The notes: generated by a model not told the origin, from the sequence alone. DNA of 64,000 bases from WHTK01 sp963711035 (GCA_963711035.1 CAVQCN010000003.1:434001-498000), one strand, 5' to 3'. Counted from the stretch's first letter, positions 42,794-53,869 are shown. Made by a program: numbers and translations.

Positions 42794-43894
42794 GTGCGCT
42801 CGTTCCTCGCTCTCCTGTTCGTCTGTCTGACTCTCTGCGCTGCCGGCTGCATCGAGGCCGCGCCGTCCTCCGAGAGCCGCAGCCCCGTCACTGGCTACAC
42901 TCCTGTCGCGCCGCCCACCTCGCCGCCGAGCACGCCACTGCCGACGCCTCAGGGAGAGACCACGTCGCTGCCCGTCACGACGCCCACGGTGCTCGCGTCG
43001 TGCGGCGACAACCCCCGTCCCGATGCGACTCCGAGCGCATCGCCCGTGGCGACGGCAGATACAGACCAGCAGGACGAAGCAACGCCCGTCACACGTCTCA
43101 TCGCGCCGACCGCGGTGCCGACGCCGCAGCCGTTCACGCCGGCGACCTTCCGCGACGACTTCGCTCTCGAAGCACAGCTGCGGGACATCCTGGGTGACGA
43201 CGTCGATGGCTTCGCCGTGGTGACGAAGGACCTGGAGACGGGCAAGGGCGCGCGTATCAATCCGGACCAAGTCTTCTACTCGGCCAGCATCTTCAAGATC
43301 TTCGTCATGTACGAGCTGTTCTATCAGCGCTCGCTGGGCCTCGTGAACTTCTCCGACCAGCTGATCATGACGCCGTACTACGACTCCTTCGGCCTCGGCC
43401 CGCGCGAAACGCAGCTCTGCGAGCAGCTCACCGTGGCGCAGGCGATGGCCGCGATGATGTCGGTCAGCGACAATGCGGCCGCCGTCCTGCTGCAAGACCT
43501 CGTCGGAGCGCCGAACATCAACGCCGCGCTCGCCGGGCTAGGCCTCACCGACAGCCACATGGACCCGGATAACATCCCGATCACGGCCCAGGACATCGCC
43601 CTGCTGCTGGAGGACATCGGCAGCGGCCAGGCGGTGGATCGCGACGCGAGCGAGACGATGGTGGCGCTGATGACGCTGGAGCAGTTCGACAACGGCCTCG
43701 TCGCCGGCGTGCCGAAGGGCACGATCGTGGCCCACAAGACGGGCAACTGGGACAACGCCCGCCACGACGTCGGCATCGTCTTCGCGCCCAACACGACGTA
43801 CCTCGTCGTCATCCTGTCGGACAACCGCAGCACGACGCTGACCCAGCAGCTCTCTGAGGCGATCTACAACTACTACGCCAGCGCCACGCCCTGA
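42794..43894 (+). CDS. Class A beta-lactamase-like serine hydrolase lipoprotein
   Basis: Protein of 366 residues. A lipoprotein signal (LALLFVCLTLCAAGC) precedes a Pro/Thr linker of about 90 residues and a penicilloyl-serine transferase domain. The motifs are SASIFK (the S-x-x-K), SVSDNAA (SDN) and AHKTGNW (KTG). The deacylating Glu of class A beta-lactamases is not clearly present: the aligned segment reads HMDPDNIPITAQD. It may be a DD-peptidase-like enzyme or a sensor instead of a lactamase. GTG 42794 is the start. Confidence 0.83.
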   Translation: MRSFLALLFVCLTLCAAGCIEAAPSSESRSPVTGYTPVAPPTSPPSTPLPTPQGETTSLPVTTPTVLASCGDNPRPDATPSASPVATADTDQQDEATPVTRLIAPTAVPTPQPFTPATFRDDFALEAQLRDILGDDVDGFAVVTKDLETGKGARINPDQVFYSASIFKIFVMYELFYQRSLGLVNFSDQLIMTPYYDSFGLGPRETQLCEQLTVAQAMAAMMSVSDNAAAVLLQDLVGAPNINAALAGLGLTDSHMDPDNIPITAQDIALLLEDIGSGQAVDRDASETMVALMTLEQFDNGLVAGVPKGTIVAHKTGNWDNARHDVGIVFAPNTTYLVVILSDNRSTTLTQQLSEAIYNYYASATP

Positions 43895-43949
43895 CGCGGC
43901 GGCGTAGAATCGCACCTGTCGGCCGGCAACAGGGCGAGAGGAGTGAGCG

Positions 43950-44953
43950 ATGGCGCGGCGTCTTTGTATCGACATGAACTGGCAGTACGGCCCGGCGGAG
44001 CGCCAGCGGTTCTTCGAGCTGGCTCAAGCAGCCGATCAGTCCGGCGTCGACACCATCTTCGTGGCGGAAGCCTGGGGCCGCGACGCCTTCACGACACTGA
44101 CCATGCTGGCGGAGCGCACCACGCGCGCCAATCTCGGCACCGGCATTGTCAACTACTACTCGCGCACGCCGGCGGCGCTGGCGCAGCACTTTGCGACGCT
44201 GGACGAGCTGAGCGGTGGGCGCATGATCATCGGCCTCGGCGCGTCCAGCGCCAACGTCATCGAGCACTTCCACGGCGTGCCGTTTCAACCGACGCTGGCC
44301 CGCATGCGCGAGACGGTGGAAATCATCAACACGCTGATCGCGGGCGAGAAGCTGAACCACCACGGAAAGCTGTTCAACCTCGATCGCGGCTTCACGTTGC
44401 GCTTCCAGACGTTCCGGCCTCACATCCCCGTCTACATCGCCTCGTTCCGGCCGCGCGCCGTTGAGGTGGTCGCTCAGATCGCCGACGGCTGGATGCCGAC
44501 GATGATCCCGATCGACCGCATGAAGCAGCAAGTAGACGCGTTCCGGTCCCAAGTGGCGGCGGCGGGCCGTGACCCGAGCCAGATCACGGTGCGCGCCTCC
44601 AACCGCTCGACGGTGACGAAAGACCGCGAGAAGGGGCGCGAGGCAGCGAAGGAGAACATCGCCTTCTACGTGGCGCGCATGGGCGACTTCTACCACGACC
44701 AGCTGCGCGACATGGGCTTCGAGGAGGATGTCGCCGCCATTCGCGCTGCCTGGAACGCTGGCGGCTCCAGGCGGGCTACGCGGCGGTGAGCGATCGGCTC
44801 GTGGACCAGCTCTGGGCGGTCGGCAGCGTCGAGGAGGTGCGCGAGCGGCTCATCGAGCAAGACGAGGCCGGCGTCGACCTGCACTCTGTGGTATTGAGCG
44901 ACGTCGATTCGCCCGCCGAGGCCGCGCACATCTACGAGGCGCTGCAAAAATAG
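43950..44953 (+). CDS. LLM-class flavin-dependent oxidoreductase, frameshifted near the end
   Basis: TIM-barrel F420/FMN-type luciferase-like enzyme. Segments include QAADQSGVDTIFVAEAWGRD, RTTRANLGTGIVNYYSRTPA and LDELSGGRMIIGLGASSANV. The first frame runs to 44789; near 44778 (after NAGGS) the frame shifts and continues as QAGYAAVSDRLVDQLWAVGS to TAG 44951. One base appears to be missing in a CC run. Rebuilt length is about 334 residues, typical for the family. GAGAGGAG precedes the start. Substrate unknown. Confidence 0.87.
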
Positions 44954-45037
44954 CCTGTCGATCCCGCGAGATGGCTTAAGAGCGACTGCGAACCGGCGTA
45001 AGATGATCTCGGGTGGAGGCAGCCACCTGCCATTGAG

Positions 45038-45271
45038 ATGACGCTGAGAAAGTGGCCCGCGGAGCCGGCTTCGCAACACCGTCGCGAGACGTGCGACCGG
45101 TGCGGCCTGCCGTTCGAGGAAGGCTACACCTGGCCCGGCCTCGGCATCCCCCTCGTCCTCTGCAAGGACTGCAGCGACGACATCGAGGAATCGGTGCGAA
45201 GCTACGGCGAGTCGCCTGACGAGGCGCGCGTCCGTCTCCTCGACCGTCTGCGCCGCGTCGGCAGCCACTAG
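45038..45271 (+). CDS. Small Cys-rich zinc-ribbon-like protein
   Basis: Protein of 77 residues. Two Cys pairs (CDRCGLPF at about residue 19 and CKDCSDDI at about 42) could bind one zinc. It is otherwise acidic and basic in alternation (YGESPDEARVRLLDRLRRVG). The ribosome site is weak, and a small hairpin (GGTGG/CCACC) lies upstream. Not recognised. Confidence 0.6.
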   Translation: MTLRKWPAEPASQHRRETCDRCGLPFEEGYTWPGLGIPLVLCKDCSDDIEESVRSYGESPDEARVRLLDRLRRVGSH

Positions 45272-45442
45272 GCCACTGGCGTGGCGGCAGTGCCGCGCGG
45301 TCCGTCGTCAAGAAGACAGCCGTCTCGGGAACCGTCCGACGATCGTCTTTGATAGTCGACTTCTCAGCCAAGTGGTGGCGCGTCGGGCGGTCTCCTACAG
45401 CGGCTCGCTATTGAAGACTCCCCGCGCGGCTACGCCCTCACG

Positions 45443-45838
45443 CTAGTGAGCTGGTGAGCGACGGTGGAGGTAGGCGTAGGCGGCGCGCCAGCCGGAGAGA
45501 AACGCCAGGTTCACAAGGAACGAGATCAGGGCGAAGGTTGGCGCGAAGGGGCGTCCGAAGGCCAGGGAGCGCAGTGCGAGGCCTACCGCCCAGACCGGCA
45601 CCCACGTCTTGACCACGTCCGGTACGACGGCATCGATATCCTCGAGGCGGCGCTGCTTGAACATGCCCATCACGTAGGCCACGGGCAGCCAGACGCCGAG
45701 GAAGGGCACGAGCACGCGGAGCAGCGTGCTGACCGATGCTCCCTCGTCGTGGCTGCGAATGCCCGCCGCCGCGAAGACGATGAAGGCGATGACATCGCCG
45801 AGGACCAGGGCCGGATTGATGCGGTCGCTGTCGTTCAT
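45443..45838 (-). CDS. DUF3054-family membrane protein
   Basis: Protein of 131 residues with four helices. LVLGDVIAFIVFAAAGIRSH opens the protein, VLVPFLGVWLPVAYVMGMF follows and FALISFLVNLAFLSGWRAAY near the end; the sequence fits DUF3054 in length and layout. Function unknown. It is convergent with the small zinc-ribbon gene. Confidence 0.82.
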   Translation of the reverse strand: MNDSDRINPALVLGDVIAFIVFAAAGIRSHDEGASVSTLLRVLVPFLGVWLPVAYVMGMFKQRRLEDIDAVVPDVVKTWVPVWAVGLALRSLAFGRPFAPTFALISFLVNLAFLSGWRAAYAYLHRRSPAH

Positions 45839-45888
45839 CCTGCTCCGATCCTACCCGGCCGGGACGGTAGGTTCGAGAGGACTTCGAC

Positions 45889-47064
45889 CTACTCGATGCG
45901 CTCGAAGATCGATGCAATACCCTGACCGCCGCCGACGCAGAGTGAGACGAGGCCGTAGCGGCCCTTGATGCGCTCCAGCTCGTACATCGCCTTGACGGCC
46001 AGGATCGTGCCGGACGCGCCCACCGGATGGCCCAGCGCGATGGCGCCGCCGTTGGGGTTCGTCTTTTCGTCGTCGAGGCCGAGGGCGGCGCTGCAGGCCG
46101 CTGCGACCGAGGCAAACGCCTCGTTCAGCTCGATGGTGTCGATGTCGTCCAGCGTGAGGCTGGCGCGAGCCAGCGCCTTCTGCACCGCCGGGATCGGCCC
46201 CGAGCCCATGATCTCGGGTCGCACGCCCGCCTCGGCCCGGGCGGCGAGGCGCAATCGGGCCTTGAGGCCGAGCTGCTGGGCGCGGGAGGCGCTCATCAGC
46301 ACCATCGCCGCGGCGCCGTCGTTTATCGTGCTGGCGTTGCCGGCCGTCACGTTGCCGTCTGGTTTGAAGGCGGGGCGTAGCTTGGCCAGCGCCTCGGAGG
46401 ACGTCTCGCGCGGTCCCTCATCACGCTCGATGACGATGGTGTCGCGTCCGGACCTGACCTCGACCGGGACGATCTGCTCGTCGAAGCGGCCGGAGTCGAT
46501 GGCGGCGCGGGCACGCTGCTGGCTGCGCAGGGCGTAGTCGTCCTGCACCTGGCGCGACACTTCGAACTCCTCTGCCAGGTTCTCGGCAGTGATACCCATG
46601 TGGTAGCCCTTGTAGGGGTCCTGGAGCAGGTGGAGGATGCCGTCCTCCAGGCTGCCGTTGCCCAGGCGGTAGCCGGAGCGTCCCTGGCGCACGTAGTAGG
46701 GCTGCATCGTCATGTTCTCGACGCCTGCGGCGACGACGACCTCCGCGTCGCCCGTCTCGATCCAGCGCGCCGCGTTGTTGATCGCCTCGAGGCCGGAGGC
46801 GCAGATGCGGTTGACGCTGAAGGCGGGCACTTCGATGGGCAGGCCGGCTTTGAGGCTCGCGTGGCGGGCGATGTAGGCGTCCTCCGCCACCTGGCCGACG
46901 CAGCCGACGATCACCTGGTCGACGTCCTCCGGCGCGACGCCTGCGCGCGCAACCGCCTCGCGGATCACGGTTGCGGCCAGGTCTGATGCTGGTGTGTTGG
47001 CGAACGCGCCCTGGAACCGCCCGATCGGCGTGCGCACCCCGCTGACGATAACGACGTCTTCCAT
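45889..47064 (-). CDS. Acetyl-CoA C-acyltransferase (thiolase)
   Basis: Thiolase of 391 residues. The nucleophilic Cys is in VNRICASGLEAINNAARW near residue 88, the His in IALGHPVGASG near 346 and the second Cys in LCVGGGQGIASIF near 376. VRTPIGRFQGAFANTPASDL is the classic N-terminus. It cleaves 3-ketoacyl-CoA at the end of beta-oxidation or condenses acetyl-CoA. It is the last gene of a leftward set with two ACADs. Confidence 0.95.
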   Translation of the reverse strand: MEDVVIVSGVRTPIGRFQGAFANTPASDLAATVIREAVARAGVAPEDVDQVIVGCVGQVAEDAYIARHASLKAGLPIEVPAFSVNRICASGLEAINNAARWIETGDAEVVVAAGVENMTMQPYYVRQGRSGYRLGNGSLEDGILHLLQDPYKGYHMGITAENLAEEFEVSRQVQDDYALRSQQRARAAIDSGRFDEQIVPVEVRSGRDTIVIERDEGPRETSSEALAKLRPAFKPDGNVTAGNASTINDGAAAMVLMSASRAQQLGLKARLRLAARAEAGVRPEIMGSGPIPAVQKALARASLTLDDIDTIELNEAFASVAAACSAALGLDDEKTNPNGGAIALGHPVGASGTILAVKAMYELERIKGRYGLVSLCVGGGQGIASIFERIE

Positions 47065-47145
47065 GTCTCTCCTCCGGCGTGAAGTGCGACTAGCTTAGTC
47101 CTTGCGGTCGTGGCCTGCCAAAGGGAGAAGGCTCCGGCTTCTTGT

Positions 47146-47360
47146 ACCCGGGCTTGAAAGCCGGGGCTTGACGCACGTAGTCGTAGGGACGCAGCTTTAG
47201 CTCCGTCCCGAACCACGCTGCGTCGCGCAAGGGAGTTTGTGGATTGGTTCAGCGGGTCTTTGCGGCCTGGCACTGGAGATGAAAGCTAATCGAGGACAGG
47301 ATCGACGCATGGGCTCCGCCCCTTGCAACCCTGGGCCCGACCTAAAGGTGGGGCACTACG
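47146..47360. repeat. Cluster of three intergenic inverted repeats
   Basis: In the 327-base gap between thiolase and ACAD lie three hairpin-type repeats: CCCGGGCTT...AAGCCGGGG (about 47147-47166), GGGACGCAGCT...AGCTCCGTCCC (47186-47209), and a larger one with arms GGGCTCCG and CGGAGCCC (about 47310-47368). They look like dispersed non-coding repeats and leave no gene here. Confidence 0.6.
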
Positions 47361-47391
47361 GAGCCCCTCGGAGCAATGACACTCGAAACGC

Positions 47392-48537
47392 TTACGCGCT
47401 GGCCGTCTCGTAGGGGATGGTGTGGACGAGGTCGGCGATACGCCTGCGGTGATAGCGCGGCTCGCCGAGCGCATGGTAGAGGGAGCGCGACTGCCGCGTG
47501 TATAGCGTGAGGCCGTACTCCTTCATGACGCCGATGCCCGCATGCACCTCGTGCGCGAAGTCGACGGCCTTGCGATACGCCTCGCTGGCCACGGCCTTGG
47601 CGAGGTGAATCGAGAGGTCGGCGTCGCGGCCCGTGTCGAGCTTCCAGAGCGCCTCGTACGTCGTCCAGCGGGCCGAGTCCAGGTGGTTGACGAGCTGCAC
47701 GATGTGGTTTTGTACGTGCTGGAAGCGGCCGATGGGCTGGCCGAACTGGATGCGGATGCGGCTGTGGTTGACGGAGAGGTCGTAGCAGGCCTGCATGCCG
47801 CCGACCTTGTAGGCGCAGAGGATCGGCGTGGCGTTGGCCAGCGCGCGGTCGAGGGCGTTCTTGACCCCGTTGACGGGGCCCAGCAGGTTGCTCTTAGGTA
47901 CGCGCGCGTTCTCGAATTTCACGACGGACTCGCTGCTCGTGAAGCCGGCCAGCCTGCGCGTCGAGACGCCGGGCGTCGACACGTCGACCATGAGCAGCGA
48001 GACCTCGTCGGCGCCGTCGCCGGTGCGCACGGCCACGATGATCTGGTCGGCGACATGGGCGTCGTAGACGAAGAGCTTGGTGCCGTTGAGGACGTAGGCG
48101 TCGCCGTCTTCGGCGGGACGCAGGTGGACGCCGGCCGGGCCCCAGGAGAAGTCGGGCTCGCTCATGGCGAACGTGCAGATTGTCGTGCCGCTGGCGATTG
48201 CGGGCAGGTAGGCCTGCTTCTGCGCGTCGCTGCCGGCCTGCAGAATGATCTGCGCGGCGAGCACGCCGGACGAGAACATCGGCCCCGGCACCGGGCCGGT
48301 GCCCAGCGCCTCGTATACGACGGCGGCGTCGGTGAACTCGCTGCCGGCGCCGCCGTACTGCTCCGGTATCAGCATGCCGAGCCAGCCGGTCTCGGCGGCG
48401 GTCTGCCAGATTTTCTCCGAGAAGCCGCGCTCGGTGTCGCCCATCTCGATCAGGGCGGCCTTCTGCGCGTCCCGCGAGATGAAATCCTCGACGCTCTCCT
48501 TGAGCAGCCGCTGGCCTTCGTTCAGCGATAGGTCCAT
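47392..48537 (-). CDS. Acyl-CoA dehydrogenase (short form)
   Basis: Protein of 381 residues. The N-terminal domain (MDLSLNEGQRLLKESVEDFI) and GWLGMLIPEQYGGAGSEFTD are typical; the middle domain has TICTFAMSEPDFSWGPAGVH and the C-terminal domain QFGQPIGRFQHVQNHIVQL and EVHAGIGVMKEYGLTLYTR. The catalytic Glu region is altered relative to medium-chain ACADs, as in the paired alpha/beta ACADs of steroid side-chain degradation. It starts 14 bases after its larger partner. Confidence 0.9.
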   Translation of the reverse strand: MDLSLNEGQRLLKESVEDFISRDAQKAALIEMGDTERGFSEKIWQTAAETGWLGMLIPEQYGGAGSEFTDAAVVYEALGTGPVPGPMFSSGVLAAQIILQAGSDAQKQAYLPAIASGTTICTFAMSEPDFSWGPAGVHLRPAEDGDAYVLNGTKLFVYDAHVADQIIVAVRTGDGADEVSLLMVDVSTPGVSTRRLAGFTSSESVVKFENARVPKSNLLGPVNGVKNALDRALANATPILCAYKVGGMQACYDLSVNHSRIRIQFGQPIGRFQHVQNHIVQLVNHLDSARWTTYEALWKLDTGRDADLSIHLAKAVASEAYRKAVDFAHEVHAGIGVMKEYGLTLYTRQSRSLYHALGEPRYHRRRIADLVHTIPYETASA

Positions 48538-48550
48538 CGCGTTAGTCCTT

Positions 48551-49768
48551 CTACTCCATCGTCTTGCCGGCGGCCTCGCGCTGAGCGCGGCCGATGCCGA
48601 TGCGACGGGCCATGATCACCTTCTGGATGTCGGCGGTGCCGCCGGGGTGCAGCGCGACGATCGATTCGCGCAGATAGGCATCGATGGTGCCGTTGCTGAC
48701 GTCGTACTCCGGGTCGTTGATGAGCGCGTAGGGCCCCAGCAGGCTGTGCAGCGTCTCAGTGATGTCGAGGCCGGTGAGTTTGCGGTAGTAGGACGTCTGC
48801 GGCCCCTCGTAGGTCATGGGCACTTCGCTGCGGATCATCCAGTAGTTGCGCAGCTCGAACAGTCGCTGGATCTCGGTAGCGACGAAGAGGTCGGCGAGAC
48901 GGTCGCGCGCCTCCGCATCCTCGATCAGCGGCTTGCCGTCGCGCTTGAGCTCCCGCGACCACTGCAGGGCGCGCGTCAGCCACTTGTTGTGGCCGGCGCG
49001 GCCGCCCGCGCCGTGCTCCAGCTCGAGGTGGGTGGCGGCAACGGCCCAGCCGTTGTTCTCGCCGCCGACCAGGTTCTCGGCCGGCACGCGGACGTTATCG
49101 AAGTAGATCGTGTTCTTGAAGGAGTAACCGGGGCGCTCGCCCTCGTCGCCGAGCAACTCCATGGGCCGCACGCTGATGCCGGGCAGGTCCATGGGAATGA
49201 CGAACCAGCTCAGGTTCTTGTGGCGCTCGCCGTCCGGGTCCGTGCGGCAGATCGTCCAGCTGTAATCGGCGCCGTGCGAGCCGCCGACGAAGACCTTCTC
49301 GCCGTTGATGACATACTCGTCGCCGTCGCGCCGGGCGTCCGTCTTGGTCGAGGCTAGGTCCGAGCCGGCCTCGGGGCCGCTGAGCAGCTGCCAGCCGACG
49401 ACTTCGCCCTTGAAGATCGGCGGCAGGAAGCGCTGCTTCTGCTCCTCGGTGCCGTGCACGAGGATGCTGGCGCCGCCCAGGCGGCCGCCCGTGTCGTAGT
49501 AGGGTGGGTTGTCGAGGTTGTAGAGGTCCATCTCCTCGGCGAGGACGATGGCCTTGTCGACGCTGAGGCCGCCGCCGCCGTACTCGACGGGCGCCGTCGG
49601 CCGCAGCCAGCCCTTGGCGCCGAGCTCGCGGCCCAGTTTGCGGACGGCGGCGTAGTTCTCGTCCGTGTCGGGATGGCCCTCGATCTTCGGAACGTGCTGC
49701 TTGAGCCATTCGCGTACTTCTTCGCGGAAGGCTTGCTGTTCAGGCGTATCGGCCGGCGCAAAGTCCAC
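48551..49768 (-). CDS. Acyl-CoA dehydrogenase
   Basis: Protein of 405 residues. GTG 49768 is the start, behind GGGAGGGGG. N-terminal EEVREWLKQHVPKIEGHPD, middle LLSGPEAGSDLASTKTDARR and YVINGEKVFVGGSHGADYSW, and C-terminal ALHPGGTADIQKVIMARRIG are the ACAD signatures. Together with the following ACAD it probably forms a hetero-oligomer in an acyl-CoA oxidation operon that ends at the thiolase. Confidence 0.92.
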   Translation of the reverse strand: MDFAPADTPEQQAFREEVREWLKQHVPKIEGHPDTDENYAAVRKLGRELGAKGWLRPTAPVEYGGGGLSVDKAIVLAEEMDLYNLDNPPYYDTGGRLGGASILVHGTEEQKQRFLPPIFKGEVVGWQLLSGPEAGSDLASTKTDARRDGDEYVINGEKVFVGGSHGADYSWTICRTDPDGERHKNLSWFVIPMDLPGISVRPMELLGDEGERPGYSFKNTIYFDNVRVPAENLVGGENNGWAVAATHLELEHGAGGRAGHNKWLTRALQWSRELKRDGKPLIEDAEARDRLADLFVATEIQRLFELRNYWMIRSEVPMTYEGPQTSYYRKLTGLDITETLHSLLGPYALINDPEYDVSNGTIDAYLRESIVALHPGGTADIQKVIMARRIGIGRAQREAAGKTME

Positions 49769-49912
49769 GGCTGGGCCCCCTCCCGGTGCGGTCCGGCGCG
49801 ATGGCCGAACCCTGCGTCATCTCTCTGGGCGATGAGCTGCGGTGCTCCCTCGCAGGACTATACTACGCGGCGCTCTCAAGTTCGCGCAGCGGCGCTCGGC
49901 TCTGCCCGCGTC

Positions 49913-50803
49913 TCAGGACGGGGCCTGACCTTGCGCTCTCGTTATCGACCTTGAGGCGGCGGGCCACACGAGCAGCAGGCACGAAACGACGCCTATGAGA
50001 CCCAGCACGCCGACGTAGTCATGGTTGACCGGCTTGTCGAGGAAGTCCTGCCAGATATTGGCGAGGGAGCCCGCGAGACCATACACAGCGATAACGCTCA
50101 ATGCCATCCTGCTGGTCGAGGGGTAGACGATGGCGAATATTGCAGCGGAGGCAAGCGTGAGCAGCATGACGGCGATGAGACGGCTGCTCAGGAGGTCGCC
50201 GGGCCAGGCCCAAATGTCTTTAGAGAAGCCGTCATCGGTCACGAAAAGAGCGAAACCCCAGAGGAGGGTGATTGTCGCTACGGCCACGAGCCATATCCTG
50301 ATCGGCGCTTGCTGGTCGGCCGTCGCGGTCGGGCGTTGACCAATGACCGGAGTGTTGACGAGGAAATACATCGTGGCACTGCACATGATGACGACGAGAG
50401 GAAAGAAGCCCCAGACGACAGGCTCACCGAAGTCGAAGCGGTCGAGGTGGAAGGCGAGAATCGCTGCCGTGATAGGCAGCATGTACACGCCGATCATCAC
50501 CAGCATGAGACGCAGCTTGTCGTAGCTGGGCTTCACAAGGGTGAAGAGACAACCGACCACGAAGGCAAAACCCGCCGCGCCAAGCATGCGGCTCGCCAAA
50601 GGTGGCAGGTCCCAGGCAAACGATGCGTCGGCGTCGAACCACCAGGGCATGGAACCCCAGAAGGCGCCGAACAGGGTGAGGACGATGAAGAGCAGGGCGG
50701 CCTTCGAACGCACATCGAGCTCACTCTCCAGAGGCTTGATCCAGGCGACATAACCAATCGCGATACTAGCCAGCAGTATTACGAGAGCGAGCAAGACGAG
50801 CAT
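49913..50803 (-). CDS. Multi-spanning membrane protein of unknown function
   Basis: Protein of 296 residues with eight predicted helices, e.g. LVLLALVILLASIAIGYVAW, LLFIVLTLFGAFWGSMPWWF and LIAVMLLTLASAAIFAIVYP. Charged residues are limited to short loops. No catalytic or transporter motif is recognised. The ATG at 50803 lies behind GAAGGAGTG. A distant upstream gene is absent, and it is the first gene after a 455-base gap. Confidence 0.7.
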   Translation of the reverse strand: MLVLLALVILLASIAIGYVAWIKPLESELDVRSKAALLFIVLTLFGAFWGSMPWWFDADASFAWDLPPLASRMLGAAGFAFVVGCLFTLVKPSYDKLRLMLVMIGVYMLPITAAILAFHLDRFDFGEPVVWGFFPLVVIMCSATMYFLVNTPVIGQRPTATADQQAPIRIWLVAVATITLLWGFALFVTDDGFSKDIWAWPGDLLSSRLIAVMLLTLASAAIFAIVYPSTSRMALSVIAVYGLAGSLANIWQDFLDKPVNHDYVGVLGLIGVVSCLLLVWPAASRSITRAQGQAPS

Positions 50804-51258
50804 GTTTCGCCACTCCTTCTGAAAGATTCAGAGCAGGCGAATAGTACAACGTGATACGAAGTTCAGCGGGCGGGGAATTTCCCGCCCCTGTGTGGTTCAG
50901 TACAAAGCGTCGGGTCAGTGGTTTCCGAATCCGTTGCCGTGTCTCGCGCTCTATTAAGTCGCCGCGGCAGACCAGCAACTTGCAGTCGGCGACGAGCGCG
51001 CAGATCACGTCGGACTCAGGCTTGGCAGGCGCCCTCAACCTGACGACTCGGACGATGGAAGTGACGCGTCAGGACGCGAACGGCCAGAGCCGGCGAATGG
51101 TCATCACGTCTAACGAGGCTTACACCGGGGCAGCCGGCGAGGGCTATCTGACCGTGCCGATCAGCGGCAGCGACTGCATCATGACCGTCGGGTCGTCGCG
51201 AGCTCGCCGGCGCTTTTCATCGTGCAGTAGCCGGCACCGGGCTCTGACGCCCTCAACG
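50804..51258. other. Intergenic gap with a possible gene remnant
   Basis: No complete gene is seen. A plus-strand stretch at about 51035-51200 has coding-like codon use and reads TMEVTRQDANGQSRRMVITS followed by TGAAGEGYLTVPISGSDCIM, then loses sense; it could be the remains of a gene. GGGCGGG (50868-50874) pairs with CCCGCCC (50881-50887) around GAATTT, a stable hairpin without a T run. Confidence 0.35.
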
Positions 51259-51786
51259 CTACTGGAATTGCATCAGCATCCGCTGGACTTTGAGTGACAA
51301 GGTCTTTGTTTGGCGGTCATAGGTAAGCGTTTCGTGACCTCGAAGGCGCGCATGCGGTCCGCTGGCTTGAACATCGATCTTGAGAGTGCAGGCGCTGGCG
51401 GTGCAGGAGGTTGTGCTGCTCATCTGGCCGTCTAGAGCTGTTCGGAATCCCAGGCTGGTGAACTCGATGACGATATGGGTTGGACCTACCAGAATGCCCC
51501 CGGGCACACCACTCAACTCGCCGGCCTGGGAGACCGTGACTCCTTGACCGTCGAGCGGCCCGCCGCCGCGGCAGGTCAAGCTTGCCTCGCCGCTGGCCAG
51601 CCACTTGACGTCGACCTTGTTGTCTTGGAGCCGGAGGACGTGAACGATGTCCGTGTCGTCCCAGATAGATGACACGCATGTCTGGGGTGAGGCGGCAGCG
51701 TAGGTAGCTTGCGTCGTGGCCAGTTCGACCGAGAAGACGACCGCCAGGAGCGCGATCAACATGGCAGCAGTGGATGACATCTTCAT
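51259..51786 (-). CDS. Secreted protein of unknown function
   Basis: Protein of 175 residues. A signal peptide (SSTAAMLIALLAVVFSVELA, cleaved near AAA/SPQ) precedes a soluble domain with paired cysteines (TCVSS...LTCRGGG; SCTASACTLK). ATG 51786 was picked because GAGG lies 7 bases upstream; ATG 51804 also exists. Not recognised. Strand-rich content suggests a small beta domain. Confidence 0.6.
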   Translation of the reverse strand: MKMSSTAAMLIALLAVVFSVELATTQATYAAASPQTCVSSIWDDTDIVHVLRLQDNKVDVKWLASGEASLTCRGGGPLDGQGVTVSQAGELSGVPGGILVGPTHIVIEFTSLGFRTALDGQMSSTTSCTASACTLKIDVQASGPHARLRGHETLTYDRQTKTLSLKVQRMLMQFQ

Positions 51787-51926
51787 TCCGAGACCTCGTA
51801 GCATCAAGTCCTGAACGACCGGGAGACTCGCGTTGCGGAAGCGGGCTCGTTGTACCACCAGGCTGGACCCTCGTCAACGTGCATGTCGACGTGAGTAGTA
51901 GTAGGAGCTTTCGGGTGACGGCGGAC

Positions 51927-51968
51927 AGAGCAGAGCCCAGCCTCGCTAATGAGGCTGGGCTCTGCTCT
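51927..51968. terminator. Strong hairpin terminator after MmsA
   Basis: AGAGCAGAGCCCAGCCTC (51927-51944) and its perfect complement (51951-51968) form an 18-bp stem with a 6-base loop. It lies 17 bases past the MmsA stop on the leftward transcript. The T run is weak, but stem stability is very high. Confidence 0.8.
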
Positions 51969-51985
51969 TGAATCAGTCGTTGGTG

Positions 51986-53509
<1,524 letters not shown>

Positions 53510-53869
53510 GATTGCCTCCTCGACTTCTCCTGGTTACCGCACGCCGGTGCCGCGAGCGGCGTCTGACATAGTCATCTTAGGCCCTTTGCGAACCATTCGC
53601 AGGCGGGCCGGCGGACAGATTCAGCCGCTCGGCGCTTCGCTCATTCCGTCGGCGCGGTCACGGTGGAGGCGTAGCTGACAATCTCCTCGCCCAGCCAGTT
53701 GAGGGCCTGAATTGCTCAATGTGCTGCGTTGTCATGATGAGGCGGACACCAAAGTTGGACCGGCGGTAGACTGGGGCGCAGAGTTGGCGATTGTCCTGCT
53801 TCTGTGGTTGAGCTATAAAGGGCAGCATAGAATCGTGGCAGCGATTCTCGGACGGAGGGGTAGGTTCTC
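53510..53869. other. Divergent intergenic region with a possible gene remnant
   Basis: This gap separates MmsA (leftward) from CaiB (rightward). A minus-strand stretch at about 53640-53715 reads QALNWLGEEIVSYASTVTAP and ends in TGA; it looks like the C-terminus of a lost gene. The right half holds the promoter at 53791-53819. Nothing else is recognised. Confidence 0.35.
53791..53819 (+). promoter_or_regulatory. Promoter of the CaiB-CaiB-hydratase operon
   Basis: TTGTCC (53791-53796), a 17-base spacer, then TATAAA (53814-53819). It is 51 bases before the GTG start at 53870. The -10 matches five of six and the -35 four of six. Confidence 0.55.

Noticed and set aside
50868..50887. GGGCGGG/CCCGCCC hairpin as a terminator
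   Set aside because: No T run on either strand and no gene ends close to it, so I kept it only as a note.
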